This document shows positions 32,675 through 42,102 of a stretch of 64,000 bases of DNA, piece after piece. A program made the translations under genes and the position numbers. The stretch is taken from contig NZ_BLJF01000001.1 of the NCBI RefSeq assembly GCF_009932335.1, positions 558,001-622,000 on the forward strand. Reading direction: 5' to 3'. Source of the DNA: Pseudomonas asiatica (GTDB lineage Bacteria; Pseudomonadota; Gammaproteobacteria; Pseudomonadales; Pseudomonadaceae). The first letter of the stretch is position 1, and every line of letters begins with the position of its first letter. Under the pieces are notes generated by a model. The model saw only the letters and a list, made by a program, of their open reading frames with translations. It was not told the origin of the DNA and made no database searches.

Positions 32675-33964
32675 TCAAGGCAACTCGCGGCAACGGTAGA
32701 ACGCGCTCAGCACCTTCACCAGGTGCGCCAGGTCATGGCTGCCGCACAGTTCGCGAATCGAATGCATGGCAAAGGTCGGCAAGCCGATATCCACCGTACG
32801 CACGCCCAGGTGGCTGGCGGCAATCGGCCCGATGGTCGAACCACAGCCCATGTCGCTGCGTACCACGAAGCTCTGCACCGGCACTTCCTCGGCCATGCAC
32901 AGGTGACGGAAGAACCCGGCGGTTTCGCTGTTGGTAGCGTAGCGCTGGTTGTTGTTCACCTTGATTACCGGCCCGGCGTTGAGCTTGGGCCCGTGGTTGC
33001 CGTCGTGCTTGTCGGCGTAGTTGGGGTGCACGCCGTGGGCGTTGTCGGCCGACACCATCAGCGAGCGCTGGATGGTGCGCACGTAGGCGTCGCCATCCGG
33101 CAGCAGGCGTTGCAGGGTCTGCTCCAGCATCGGCCCGTCGGCGCCACAGGCCGAGCAGCTGCCGACTTCTTCATGGTCGTTGCACACCAGTACGCAGGTC
33201 TCGTCGCTGTCGGCGGCCAGCAGTGCCTGCAGGCCGGCATAGCACGACAACAGGTTGTCCAGGCGCGCGCCGGCGATGAAGTCGCCGTTCAGGCCGACCA
33301 GCGCGGCGTTTTGGGTGTCGTAGAAGCTCAGCTCGTAATCCAGCACCACGTCGGCGATCAGCTCGTGCTCGCGGGCCAGTTGCTCGGTGAGCAGGGCGCG
33401 GAAGTCGATGCGCTCGTCACCCGCCACCTGGGCCAGGATCGGCGGCAGCTCGTTCTGCGCGTTGATGGTCCAGCCTTCGTTGGCGGTGCGGTTGAGATGG
33501 ATTGCCAGGTTGGGGATGACTGCGATCGGCAGCTTGAAGTCGATCAGCTGGCTTTCGACCTTGCCGTCACGGCGATATGTGACCCGGCCGGCCAGCGACA
33601 GGTCGCGGTCGAACCATGGCGCCAGCAGGGCGCCGCCATACACTTCGACGCCCAGCTGCAGGAAGCCCTGGCGCTGCAGCTCGGGCTGCGGCTTGACCCG
33701 CAGGCACGGGCTGTCGGTGTGGGCGCCGACCATGCGGATACCGTTCAGCAACGGTGCCTGCTTGCCCAGCTTGATGGCGATGATCGACGAGTCGTTACGG
33801 GTGACGTAGTAGCGGCCGCCAGGTACCGTGGCCCAGCTGTCGCGCTCGTCCAGGCGCTGGTAGCCGGCAGCTTCCAGGCGCTGGGCCAGGCTGGCGGTGG
33901 CATGGAAGGGCGTGGGGGAGGCCTTGAGGAAGTCGATAAGGCCAGAATTCAGTGCGTCGCGCAT
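32675..33964 (-). CDS. apeB: M18 family aminopeptidase
   Basis: The 429-residue metallopeptidase matches aspartyl-aminopeptidase-like PepC/ApeB proteins. The metal and catalytic motifs are [14 protein letters not shown] (His), [13 protein letters not shown] (Asp), [17 protein letters not shown] (Glu-Glu), [13 protein letters not shown] (Asp) and the final FAMHSIRE (His). It removes N-terminal residues in the cytoplasm using two zinc ions and usually forms a dodecamer. The ATG at 33964 has GGAGTGAG upstream. It is flanked by REP pairs and is probably monocistronic. Confidence 0.95.
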   Translation of the reverse strand: MRDALNSGLIDFLKASPTPFHATASLAQRLEAAGYQRLDERDSWATVPGGRYYVTRNDSSIIAIKLGKQAPLLNGIRMVGAHTDSPCLRVKPQPELQRQGFLQLGVEVYGGALLAPWFDRDLSLAGRVTYRRDGKVESQLIDFKLPIAVIPNLAIHLNRTANEGWTINAQNELPPILAQVAGDERIDFRALLTEQLAREHELIADVVLDYELSFYDTQNAALVGLNGDFIAGARLDNLLSCYAGLQALLAADSDETCVLVCNDHEEVGSCSACGADGPMLEQTLQRLLPDGDAYVRTIQRSLMVSADNAHGVHPNYADKHDGNHGPKLNAGPVIKVNNNQRYATNSETAGFFRHLCMAEEVPVQSFVVRSDMGCGSTIGPIAASHLGVRTVDIGLPTFAMHSIRELCGSHDLAHLVKVLSAFYRCRELP

Positions 33965-34017
33965 AGCTCACTCCAGACAGCAGTGGCGCGAGTTTAGCGT
34001 ATTAGGTCGACAAATTG

Positions 34018-34124
34018 TGTCTGCCTCTTCGCGGGCTCGCCCGCTCCCACAGGGATCGCAAAAAACTTGACAGCTGTGCGGTCCCTGTGGGAGCGGCTTC
34101 AGCCGCGAAGAGGCCGGTACAGCC
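34018..34124. repeat. Mixed REP inverted pair
   Basis: The left unit is GCGGGCTCGCCCGC and the right unit GCGGCTTCAGCCGC, so the two arms belong to different subtypes. Located between the M18 gene and rluA. Confidence 0.84.
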
Positions 34125-34133
34125 ACTCACAAA

Positions 34134-34769
34134 TCAGAAAGGCGCAGGGCACTCGAACTTCAACCGCTCCCCGGACACCGGGTGGGTAAAGCTCAGCATC
34201 GAGGCATGCAGGCACAACCGCTCATGGGCAGCCAGTGCTTCGGGGTTGGCATACAGCCGGTCGCCCAGCAGCGGGTGCCCGATCGACAGCATGTGCACGC
34301 GCAACTGGTGCGAACGCCCGGTAATCGGTGTCAGCTCTACCCGGCAGTAATCACCGCAGCGCTCGACGATGCGCCAGAAGGTCAGCGCATGCTTGCCCTG
34401 CTCGTGGTCCACCACATGCCGTGGCTTGGTCGGCGGGTCGTAGCGCAGCGGCAGGTCGATGCTGCCGCTGTCCAGCGCCGGCTGGCCCCAGCACAGCGCG
34501 GTGTAGGCCTTTTCGGTTTCGCGGTCGTGGAACTGGCGCGACAGCTCACGATGGCTGTCGGCATCCCGGGCCAGCAGGATGATGCCGGAAGTTTCCCAGT
34601 CCAGGCGGTGCACGATCAGCGCGTCGGGGTAGCCGTTTTCCTGCAGGCGAGTGATCAGGCAGTCCTTGTTGTCCTCGGCGCGGCCGGGTACCGACAGCAG
34701 CAGGGTCGGTTTGTTGATCACCAGGATGGCGGCGTCTTCGTGCAGGATCTGGATGTTGGACAGCGGCAT
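34134..34769 (-). CDS. rluA: RluA-family pseudouridine synthase
   Basis: The 211-residue enzyme has the catalytic motif HRLDWETSGI with the active Asp near residue 60, then ARDADSHRELSRQFHDRETEKAYTAL and the RNA-binding segment PITGRSHQLRVHM. Length and lack of an S4 domain match RluA, which makes pseudouridine in 23S rRNA and some tRNAs. The start at 34769 gives the usual N-terminus (ILHEDAAILVINKP); further upstream is REP sequence. It probably has its own promoter. Confidence 0.9.
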   Translation of the reverse strand: MPLSNIQILHEDAAILVINKPTLLLSVPGRAEDNKDCLITRLQENGYPDALIVHRLDWETSGIILLARDADSHRELSRQFHDRETEKAYTALCWGQPALDSGSIDLPLRYDPPTKPRHVVDHEQGKHALTFWRIVERCGDYCRVELTPITGRSHQLRVHMLSIGHPLLGDRLYANPEALAAHERLCLHASMLSFTHPVSGERLKFECPAPF

Positions 34770-34800
34770 TGCTTGGTCTCGGTTATATCGGGGAAAACAC

Positions 34801-34903
34801 TGGGGCCGCTTTGCGGCCCATCGCCGGCAAACCAGCTCCCACAGGTACAGCGCGAACCCTGTGGGAGCTGGCTTGCCGGCGATGGGCTGCAAAGCAGCCC
34901 CAA
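34801..34903. repeat. REP inverted pair between rluA and minE
   Basis: Inverted pair of the GCCGGCAAGCCAGC subtype with GGGGCCGC and GCAGCCCC outer arms. Confidence 0.87.
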
Positions 34904-34925
34904 TGATCCAGGCCTGGTCGCGAAA

Positions 34926-35180
34926 TCAGCGATCCGGCAAGGTGATGTTCAGCTCCAGAATCGAGCAGCTACCCTGGTTTTCCAGCTCGATATGCACATC
35001 ATCGTTGCCGATGTTCACATATTTGCGGATCACTTCCAGCAGTTCTTTCTGCAGCGCTGGCAGGTAGTCCGGTTCGCTGCGTTGGCCGCGCTCGTGCGCC
35101 ACGATGATCTGTAGACGCTCTTTCGCTACCGACGCGCTGGTCTGTTTCTGTCTGCCACGAAAGAAGTCAAAAAGGTTCAT
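34926..35180 (-). CDS. minE: Cell division topological specificity factor MinE
   Basis: The 84-residue MinE binds MinD at the membrane and stimulates its ATPase, driving pole-to-pole oscillation. It starts [31 protein letters not shown]: the amphipathic membrane helix and the MinD-interaction segment. The C-terminal half is the topological specificity domain. It is the last gene of minCDE, starting three bases after the minD stop. Confidence 0.97.
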   Translation of the reverse strand: MNLFDFFRGRQKQTSASVAKERLQIIVAHERGQRSEPDYLPALQKELLEVIRKYVNIGNDDVHIELENQGSCSILELNITLPDR

Positions 35181-35183
35181 GGT

Positions 35184-35996
35184 TTACTTGCCTCCAAACA
35201 GGCGCGCGAAGAATCCTTGCTTCGGCACTTCGATGAACCGCAGGGGCTTTTCTTTGCCCAGCAGACGGTCGACGGTATCGCTATAGGCCTGGCCGGCATC
35301 GCTCTGGTCGTCGAGGATGACCGGGATACCCTGGTTGGAAGCCTTGAGCACTGCCTGGCTCTCGGGGATCACACCCTTGAGCTTGATCGCCAGGATCTCT
35401 TCGACGTCGGCGATGCTCAGCATTTCGCCCTTTTCCACGCGCTCCGGGTGGTAGCGGGTGATCAGCAGGTGTTCCTTGATCGGCTCTTCGCCGTTCTCGG
35501 AGCGGCGCGACTTGCTCGACAGGATGCCCAGCATGCGGTCGGAGTCTCGTACCGAGGATACCTCGGGGTTGGTGACCACGACGGCTTCGTCGGCAAAGTA
35601 CATGGCCAGGTGGGCGCCTTTCTCGATACCGGCCGGCGAGTCGCAGATGACGAAGTCGAAGTCTTTCTTCAGCTCCATCAGGACCTTTTCCACGCCTTCC
35701 TGGGTCAGCGCGTCCTTGTCACGGGTCTGGCTGGCGGCCAGCACGTACAGGTTCTCGAGGCGCTTGTCCTTGATCAGGGCCTGTTGCAGGTTGGCTTCGC
35801 CGTTGACCACGTTGACGAAGTCGTACACCACGCGGCGTTCGCAGCCCATGATCAGGTCGAGGTTACGCAGGCCCACGTCGAAGTCGACGATGACGGTCTT
35901 GTGGCCACGCAGTGCGAGGCCGGTACCAATGGCGGCGCTGGTAGTGGTCTTGCCCACACCCCCCTTGCCGGAAGTAACCACGATAATCTTGGCCAA
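35184..35996 (-). CDS. minD: Septum site-determining protein MinD
   Basis: The 270-residue ATPase has the deviant Walker A motif SGKGGVGKTT at the N-terminus, GLRNLDLIMGCERR, the CDSPAGIEKGA Walker B region and the C-terminal amphipathic membrane-targeting helix (LRFIEVPKQGFFARLF). It recruits MinC to the membrane to block division near the poles. It follows minC after about 100 bases, longer than the three-base gap to minE, so minDE may also have their own promoter. Confidence 0.98.
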   Translation of the reverse strand: MAKIIVVTSGKGGVGKTTTSAAIGTGLALRGHKTVIVDFDVGLRNLDLIMGCERRVVYDFVNVVNGEANLQQALIKDKRLENLYVLAASQTRDKDALTQEGVEKVLMELKKDFDFVICDSPAGIEKGAHLAMYFADEAVVVTNPEVSSVRDSDRMLGILSSKSRRSENGEEPIKEHLLITRYHPERVEKGEMLSIADVEEILAIKLKGVIPESQAVLKASNQGIPVILDDQSDAGQAYSDTVDRLLGKEKPLRFIEVPKQGFFARLFGGK

Positions 35997-36097
35997 GGTG
36001 TTTCACCCCTAAAATAATCGGGACACACGTCCCTGCAAAAATACAAATAAATGGCAACGGTAAGAAAAGTTGCACTAAAAATGCTGGCAAGTATCCG

Positions 36098-36856
36098 TTA
36101 AAGACGGGTGATGTTCAACACGTCGCCAGACAGGCTGACTTGCACGCCGGTACCCCACAGCGGGTCGCGGCGCAGGTCCTCGCAGACCTTGTACTGGCCG
36201 GCGATGGAGACCATTTCGGCGGTCATCTGCTGACAGAAGATACGTGCCTTGGTATTGCCTTTGATGCCGGCCAGGGCGCGGCCGCGCATGGCGCCGTACA
36301 CATGGATGTTGCCATCGGCCAGAAGTTCCGCCCCCGGGCTGACCGAAGCGGTCACCACCAGGTCACCGCCCTGGGCGTAGATCTGCTGGCCGCCACGTAC
36401 TGGCGCAGTGATGATGCGGGTCGGGCGCACCTCGGGTTCGAGGATTGGTGGCGGGACAGGGGCTGGCTCTGGCTTCTTCACCTCGGGTTCGGGCTCCAGC
36501 GGCCGCTCGCGCGCGCCGGATGGCGGTAGCACCGGCAGGTCGATGGCAATGGCGGCGGCGATGTCCTCGATGCGGTTGGCACGGATGGCCAGGGTACGCA
36601 GGCCGTGGTGGCGGCAGATCCGCATCAAGCCGGGCAGGTCGATTGCCCCCTCGTCGGCCGGCAGCTTGTCCAGCGCCAGCACCAGTGGCGTGTTGCTGAA
36701 GAAGTTCGGTGCCTGGGCGACTTTGGCCGCCAGTTGGCGGTCGAGGGCTTCAAGGTCATTGCGCGCCAGCTCCAGCACTGTAATGGCGAGCATGCTGCCC
36801 TTGAGCTGGAACACGGAGGCGGTGTCGGGTGTGTGGTTTGGGCTCATGGTCTGCAT
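36098..36856 (-). CDS. minC: Septum site-determining protein MinC
   Basis: The 252-residue FtsZ inhibitor has an N-terminal domain ([36 protein letters not shown]) and a C-terminal beta-helix that binds MinD ([39 protein letters not shown]). A Pro/Glu-rich linker joins them. ATGs at 36856 and 36847 are both possible. It is divergent from the lipid A acyltransferase gene. Confidence 0.96.
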   Translation of the reverse strand: MQTMSPNHTPDTASVFQLKGSMLAITVLELARNDLEALDRQLAAKVAQAPNFFSNTPLVLALDKLPADEGAIDLPGLMRICRHHGLRTLAIRANRIEDIAAAIAIDLPVLPPSGARERPLEPEPEVKKPEPAPVPPPILEPEVRPTRIITAPVRGGQQIYAQGGDLVVTASVSPGAELLADGNIHVYGAMRGRALAGIKGNTKARIFCQQMTAEMVSIAGQYKVCEDLRRDPLWGTGVQVSLSGDVLNITRL

Positions 36857-36967
36857 AGACGGCTTGTTGCGAAAAAAGTGCCCTGACTTATAACGATAAG
36901 ACCGGTTGCCCGCAACATGCGCTGATCCGTTGTAGAATGCGCGGCCTTTGTCTTTCCGGAAGCTTCA

Positions 36968-37903
36968 ATGGAACGCCCGCGTTTTCGTCCCTATTTCCTT
37001 CACCCACGTTTCTGGGGCCTGTGGCTGGGCCTGGGCCTGCTGTGGCTGCTGGTCCAGTTGCCGTACCGGGTCCTGTTGAAAGTCGGTGCCGTGCTGGGAG
37101 CGGTGATGTACCGCTTTGCCGGTGAGCGGCGGCGCATTGCCGCGCGCAACCTGGAGCTGTGCTTCCCGGAGCTGTCGGTCGACGAACGGCAGCGCCTGCT
37201 CAAGGCCAACTTCGCCTCCACCGGTATCGCCTTCTTCGAAATGGCCATGAGCTGGTGGTGGCCCAAGGCCCGGCTGGCGCGCCTGGCCCATGTCGAGGGG
37301 CTGGAGCACCTGCAGGCCGCCCAGCAGGCGGGGCAGGGGGCCATTCTGATGGCGGTGCACTTCACCACCCTGGAGATCGGCGCCGCACTGCTGGGCCAGC
37401 ATCACACCATCGATGGCATGTACCGCGAGCACGGCAACCCGCTGTTCGACTTCATCCAGCGCAGCGGCCGCGAGCGGCATAACCTCGACTCGCTGGCGGT
37501 GGAGCGCGAGGACGTACGCGGCATGCTCAAGCTGCTGCGTTCGGGCCGGGCGATCTGGTACGCACCCGACCAGGACTACGGCGCCAAGCAGAGCCTGTTC
37601 GTGCCGCTGTTCGGCATCCCGGCGGCGACGGTGACCGCTACCACCAAGTTTGCCCGGTTGGGCAAGGCGCAAGTGATACCGTTCACCCAGAAGCGCCTGG
37701 AGGATGGCAGCGGCTATCGCCTGGTGATCCACCCGCCGCTGGCGGATTTCCCCGGGGAGAGCGAAGAGGCTGACTGCCTGCGAATCAACCAGTGGGTGGA
37801 AAGCGTGTTGCGCGAATGCCCCGAGCAGTACCTGTGGGCGCATCGCCGTTTCAAGTCGCGGCCCGAAGGGGAGCCGCGGCTGTATGACAAGAAGAAGCGC
37901 TGA
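36968..37903 (+). CDS. htrB: Lipid A biosynthesis lauroyl acyltransferase (HtrB/LpxL family)
   Basis: The 311-residue inner-membrane enzyme transfers a secondary acyl chain to lipid A. One N-terminal helix (GLWLGLGLLWLLVQLPYRVLL) anchors it. The catalytic H-x4-E is in AVHFTTLEIG near residue 135, and YREHGNPLFD and WYAPDQDYG are typical family segments. It lies divergent from minC with a -10-like TAGAAT at 36933. Pseudomonas species carry more than one paralogue, and which acyl position it serves is not decided here. Confidence 0.92.
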   Translation: MERPRFRPYFLHPRFWGLWLGLGLLWLLVQLPYRVLLKVGAVLGAVMYRFAGERRRIAARNLELCFPELSVDERQRLLKANFASTGIAFFEMAMSWWWPKARLARLAHVEGLEHLQAAQQAGQGAILMAVHFTTLEIGAALLGQHHTIDGMYREHGNPLFDFIQRSGRERHNLDSLAVEREDVRGMLKLLRSGRAIWYAPDQDYGAKQSLFVPLFGIPAATVTATTKFARLGKAQVIPFTQKRLEDGSGYRLVIHPPLADFPGESEEADCLRINQWVESVLRECPEQYLWAHRRFKSRPEGEPRLYDKKKR

Positions 37904-37913
37904 ATTTTGTTTT

Positions 37914-38024
37914 GCCTGTGCCGGCCCTTTCGCGGGTGAACCCGCTCCCACAGGTATTGCACAGCCTTCAAGGCCGGTGAAGAACCTGTGGGAGCGGGTT
38001 CACCCGCGAAAGGGCCGGCACTGA
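37914..38024. repeat. REP inverted pair (GCGGGTGAACCCGC subtype)
   Basis: Near-perfect inverted pair between htrB and the patatin gene. Confidence 0.87.
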
Positions 38025-38052
38025 CAGCACATCAACCCCAGGAAGGACTCCT

Positions 38053-39201
38053 ATGCCCCCACCCCCGGTAACCGGTCTTATCCTTTCTGGCGGCGGCGCC
38101 CGCGCCGCTTACCAGGTGGGCGTGCTGGCCGGCATTGCCGAGTTGCTGCCAGCCGGCGCGCACAACCCGTTCCCGGTCATCGTGGGCACCTCCGCCGGGG
38201 CCATCAATGCCGTCACCCTGGCCAGCGGCGCCACCCATTTCAGCGACGCCGTACAACGGCTCACCGCCTTCTGGCAGAACTTCCGCAGCCACCTGGTCAT
38301 CCGCAGCGACTGGCCCGGTGTGGTCCGCCAGGCCAGCCGCTTCGTCGCCCACAACCTGCTGGGCGTGGGTGGCCCGGCGCCAGTGGCGCTCCTGGACAGC
38401 AGCCCATTGCGCGGCTTGCTGCAGGCGCACCTGAACCTGGACGGCATCGCCCACTCCCTGGCCGCCGAGCAACTGCGCGCCGTCGCGGTGACCGCGTTTG
38501 GCTACGAGTCCGGCCAGGCGGTGACCTTCTACCAGGGCCGCGGCACCATCGAAGCCTGGTTGCGCCATCGCCGTATCGGCATGCCCACGCCATTGACCAT
38601 CGATCATCTGCTGGCCAGCGCGGCCATCCCGTTGCTGTTCGCCCCGGTGCGGCTGGGTGATGAATATTTCGGCGATGGTGCGGTGCGCCAGTCGGCACCG
38701 ATCAGCCCGGCCCTGCACCTGGGCGCCAGCCGGGTACTGGTGGTTGGTGTCAGCGGTAACCCGCAGCGGCCGGCGCCACCGCTGCCGACCCAGCGGGTGT
38801 TCAGCGGGCAGCAGCCGAGCCTGGCGCAGATCGGCGGGCATATGCTCAACAGTACGTTCATTGACAGCCTGGAAGACGACATCGAGCTGCTGCAGCGCCT
38901 CAACCACCTGAGCCACCTGTTGCCGGCGCACCTGGACGCCCGGCGCCTGGGCCTGGCGCCGATCGATGTGCTGGTGGTGGCGCCCAGCCAGCCGCTGGAC
39001 GAGATTGCCGCGCGACATCGGCGCGAGTTGCCGGCGGCGTTGCGCATGTTCCTGCGTGGGCCGGGGGCGACGCGTACGAGCGGGGCGGGGGTGTTGAGCT
39101 ATTTGCTGTTCGAGGCCAGTTACTGCAGCGAGCTGATAGAGCTGGGGCGAAAGGATGCCTTGGCCAAGAAACGGGAGCTTTGTCAGTTCCTCGGGATCTG
39201 A
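38053..39201 (+). CDS. Patatin-like phospholipase
   Basis: The 382-residue protein has the patatin oxyanion loop SGGGARAAYQVGVL, the nucleophile elbow GTSAG near residue 46 and the catalytic Asp in YFGDGAVRQ. These form the Ser-Asp dyad of patatin lipases. No signal peptide or barrel domain is present, so it is probably cytoplasmic or membrane-peripheral. An AAGGA ribosome site precedes the ATG. The physiological lipid is unknown. Confidence 0.92.
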   Translation: MPPPPVTGLILSGGGARAAYQVGVLAGIAELLPAGAHNPFPVIVGTSAGAINAVTLASGATHFSDAVQRLTAFWQNFRSHLVIRSDWPGVVRQASRFVAHNLLGVGGPAPVALLDSSPLRGLLQAHLNLDGIAHSLAAEQLRAVAVTAFGYESGQAVTFYQGRGTIEAWLRHRRIGMPTPLTIDHLLASAAIPLLFAPVRLGDEYFGDGAVRQSAPISPALHLGASRVLVVGVSGNPQRPAPPLPTQRVFSGQQPSLAQIGGHMLNSTFIDSLEDDIELLQRLNHLSHLLPAHLDARRLGLAPIDVLVVAPSQPLDEIAARHRRELPAALRMFLRGPGATRTSGAGVLSYLLFEASYCSELIELGRKDALAKKRELCQFLGI

Positions 39202-39210
39202 TATTGCTTG

Positions 39211-39294
39211 TGTCGGCCTCTTCGCAGCACAAGGCTGCTCCTACAGGGTAGCGCGTCGCCTTGTAGGAGCAGCCTTGTGCTGCGAAGAGGCCTG
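39211..39294. repeat. REP inverted pair (GCAGCACAAGGCTGC subtype)
   Basis: Compact inverted pair with a short spacer between convergent patatin and mlaA genes, seven bases from the mlaA stop; likely a bidirectional terminator. Confidence 0.87.
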
Positions 39295-39300
39295 GCCGGC

Positions 39301-40125
39301 CTACTCGGCTATCTGCAACTTGCGCGCCTGGGTATAAACGTACCGCACCTTCTCGTACTCGAACGGCGAGTTGAGCTGGCCATAGCGGAATTTGGTGCTG
39401 TAGCGCTTGTCCACCACGCGTAGCACGGAGATTTCCGGGTGGTCGCTGCTGGCTTCGGCCACGTTCAGGTAGTTGATCGCCTGTTCGCCTGCATAGTCCA
39501 CCACCAGCCCGGTGGTATCGCGCAGGTTCGAAGGCCCCAGCACCGGCAGCATCAGGTACGGCCCGTCCGGTACGCCATAGAAGCCCAAGGTCTGGCCAAA
39601 GTCTTCACTTTGCCGCGGCAGGCCCATCTTGGTGGCCGGGTCCCAAAGCCCACCCACGCCGATGATGGTGTTGAACATGAGCCGCGCGGTGATCTCGGCC
39701 GAGCGCTTGGCCTTGAGCTGCAACACGCTGTTGAACAGGTTCGGCACGTCGCCCAGGTTGTTGAAGAAGTTGGTCACCCCGGTGCGCACGAAGCGCGGGG
39801 TGACGTATTGGTAGCCGCTTACCATCGGCAGCAGCACCCATTGGTCCAGACGGTAGTTGAAGTGATAGACGCGCCGGTTGATCGACTCCAGCGGGTCGTA
39901 CACGTTCAGCGCTTGCAGGGTGGAGCGCTCGAACTCGCGCTGGTCCAGCCCCGGGTTGAATTTCAGCTCACGCAGCGGGTCGAGGAAACCATCGGTCTCG
40001 GGCGCCAGTGGCGCTTCGGTGACTTGCGGGTCGGCCTCGACCACGCTGGCCCGGGGGGCGGTTTCGGCAGCCAGGGCGTGGCCGGCGGCGAACAGGGCAG
40101 TGGCGAAGAGGAGTTTGTTAACCAC
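39301..40125 (-). CDS. mlaA: MlaA/VacJ family outer-membrane lipid-asymmetry protein
   Basis: The 274-residue protein contains the MlaA core (LNVYDPLESINRRVYHFNYRLDQWVLLPM, VGGLWDPATKMGLP, DFGQTLGFYGVPDGPYLMLPVLGPSNLRDTTG). MlaA works with an outer-membrane porin and MlaC to remove misplaced phospholipid. The start is a GTG at 40125 with GGAG upstream, overlapping the end of the hydrolase gene by eight bases. The signal peptide (VNKLLFATALFAAGHALAAE) has no lipobox cysteine, unlike classical lipoprotein MlaA. It may be a second, unlipidated paralogue. Confidence 0.9.
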   Translation of the reverse strand: MVNKLLFATALFAAGHALAAETAPRASVVEADPQVTEAPLAPETDGFLDPLRELKFNPGLDQREFERSTLQALNVYDPLESINRRVYHFNYRLDQWVLLPMVSGYQYVTPRFVRTGVTNFFNNLGDVPNLFNSVLQLKAKRSAEITARLMFNTIIGVGGLWDPATKMGLPRQSEDFGQTLGFYGVPDGPYLMLPVLGPSNLRDTTGLVVDYAGEQAINYLNVAEASSDHPEISVLRVVDKRYSTKFRYGQLNSPFEYEKVRYVYTQARKLQIAE

Positions 40126-41416
40126 GGAAGAACTCCAGCATGGCGTCACTGTTGACGCGGTAATTGAGGTTGCCGCAATGGCCGCCATGGGGGTAAAGGG
40201 TCAGACGCTCACCGAACACCTTGCGCAGGAAGCCGATGTCGCCAGGGCCGAGGATGACGTCGTCGGCGTTGTGCATCACGGCGATCTTGTCGCTGCTGCT
40301 CAGGTAATCTTCAAGTGCATACAGGCTGACCTGGTTGACCAGTTGCAGGATGCTGTTGCCGTCGGTACGGGCGCGCCACATGGGGATGACCTGCTCGGTC
40401 ATGTAGCAGTCGAAGTCGCACTGCAGGGCACGCTTGAAGAATGGCGTGAGGCTGCTGCCCTCGGTGATCGGGAACTTCGGCGGAATGATCAGGCCGCGGC
40501 GGTTGATCAGGTCGGAGGTAAAGGCAATGTCGGCCGCCGAGAAGCGGAACGAGGTGCCGATCAGCATGGCCATCTGCTCGTTGGACAGGTGCTGGCGCGA
40601 CTGCTGGAAGTCGTACAGCAAGGCCTCATTGAGGTCGATGTAGCCCTTTTCCTGGAAGTAGCGGGTCAGCTTGGCCAACATCAGCTCGTAGAAGGTGGTG
40701 CTGCGGTCGATGCCCTTGACCTGGGTCTGCACCAGCTTGTCCAGGTTGTTGATCGAGGTGTACAGGTTGACCGGCGGGTTCAGCAGCAGTACGCGCTTGA
40801 AGTTGAAGCTGCGGCGGGTTTCGTCCAGGTGGCTGACAAAGGCAGCGTCGAGTGCGCCCAGGCTGTAGCCGGTGAGGTAGAACTCGCTGATTGGCAGGCG
40901 CGGGTGCTGGGCGCGCACGGCCTGCATCACCCGGTACATGTCTTCGGCATCCTCCTGGCTGACGCCTGGGGTGGCGAAGCGCGAGGCGGCGCTCATGAAG
41001 TCGTAACTGGTTGGCGACGACAGCTGCACCACGTGGAAGCCGGCCTGGTAGAACAGCTTCTTCAGGTATTCGTTGATGCTGCTGGTGTAGGGCGCACCGG
41101 TGCCGGCGATGATGAAGATCAGCGGCGCCTCGCGGTCCTGGCGGGCCAGACGGTACTTGAGCTTTTTCACCGCCCAGAAATTGTCCGGCAGAGTGAATTC
41201 ACGGTCCGGGCGCAGGTTGAGGCTGTAGTCGGACTGGTTGATTTCATCATCTTCGGGCAGGGTGGGGCGCTGGTCCGGTGGCGTGGTGGCGATGGTTGCC
41301 TCGAACGGGTTGGTCAAGGGGAAACCATAGCTCGCGGCGTCGATATCCCGCGCCGAAGCGGCCACAGCCATGAGCAGGCCACCGAGCAAGGCAGCGAGGC
41401 GCAAAGATCGAAGCAT
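40118..41416 (-). CDS. Alpha/beta hydrolase, exported, coupled to mlaA
   Basis: The 432-residue protein begins with a signal peptide (MLRSLRLAALLGGLLMAVAASARD). It has an alpha/beta-hydrolase layout: IFIIAGTGAPY (oxyanion loop), nucleophile elbow GYSLGA near residue 190, acid in MHNADDVILG and His in YPHGGHCGN. It probably acts in the periplasm on an ester. The overlap with mlaA suggests a lipid-related role, which is inference. The ATG at 41416 follows GGGGG; longer upstream reading has no support. Confidence 0.85.
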   Translation of the reverse strand: MLRSLRLAALLGGLLMAVAASARDIDAASYGFPLTNPFEATIATTPPDQRPTLPEDDEINQSDYSLNLRPDREFTLPDNFWAVKKLKYRLARQDREAPLIFIIAGTGAPYTSSINEYLKKLFYQAGFHVVQLSSPTSYDFMSAASRFATPGVSQEDAEDMYRVMQAVRAQHPRLPISEFYLTGYSLGALDAAFVSHLDETRRSFNFKRVLLLNPPVNLYTSINNLDKLVQTQVKGIDRSTTFYELMLAKLTRYFQEKGYIDLNEALLYDFQQSRQHLSNEQMAMLIGTSFRFSAADIAFTSDLINRRGLIIPPKFPITEGSSLTPFFKRALQCDFDCYMTEQVIPMWRARTDGNSILQLVNQVSLYALEDYLSSSDKIAVMHNADDVILGPGDIGFLRKVFGERLTLYPHGGHCGNLNYRVNSDAMLEFFRG

Positions 41417-41606
41417 GTAATCCCCCAAAAGAACGCAAGGTCGAGCAGTGTGCAGGCTAGGACCACAACGGGCCGGGCAAAGTTGCCAGGTGCGGTGGTC
41501 TTTGGTGTGCTTGTTATCTGCAACATAGCTGCAGGGAGGTGATTTTGCCTTACAACTGGGCATAAGCGATCATGGATGCTTTCGATTACCGCTATTGGAG
41601 AGCTGG

Positions 41607-41975
41607 ATGTCTCGTTCGCTGCCGGCTGCGCTGCTTGTGCTGTTTCTGGGGCTCTGGCTTGCTGCCAGTTATGGCGTGCGCTATGGGATGATGGAGGACG
41701 GGCAGTGGGTGGGGCTGTGCACGGCGCCGGCGGCGTACTGGCAGTGTGAGGTGCGGTCTTTGCTGGGGTTGGGCATTCATCATCAGGTGATGGCCTGGAG
41801 CGGGCTGGGGCTGGCGCTGCTGGCGCAGGTCGTTGCCGGCCGTGGCGGCTGGTGGCTGGCGGTGGTGGCGTTGGTGTTCGCGGTGCCGGCACTGGTGCTG
41901 TATACCGCCAGCATTGCCGTGTTCGCGCTGGTGTTGGCGGGGTTGCGGTTGGTCAGGTTGCCGGATCAAGGCTGA
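41607..41975 (+). CDS. Small integral membrane protein, unknown
   Basis: The 122-residue protein has about three to four hydrophobic helices (LLVLFLGLWLAASYGV, SLLGLGIHHQVMAWSGLGLALLAQVV, WWLAVVALVFAVPALVLYTA) and a short cysteine-containing loop (GLCTAPAAYWQCEVR). GGAG lies six bases before the ATG at 41607. No family was recognised with certainty. It is divergent from the alpha/beta hydrolase gene. Confidence 0.75.
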   Translation: MSRSLPAALLVLFLGLWLAASYGVRYGMMEDGQWVGLCTAPAAYWQCEVRSLLGLGIHHQVMAWSGLGLALLAQVVAGRGGWWLAVVALVFAVPALVLYTASIAVFALVLAGLRLVRLPDQG

Positions 41976-41977
41976 AA

Positions 41978-42097
41978 GGGGCCGCTTTGCGGCCCATCGC
42001 AGGCAAGCCAGCTCCCACAGGGACCGCGCCGATTCCATAGGTAGCATAACTCCTGTGGGAGCTGACTTGCCTGCGATGGAGCGCGAAGCGGTCCCAA
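41978..42097. repeat. REP inverted pair (GCAGGCAAGCCAGC subtype)
   Basis: Inverted pair between convergent genes, ending six bases from the GH17-type gene stop. Confidence 0.86.
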
Positions 42098-42102
42098 GGA
42101 TA

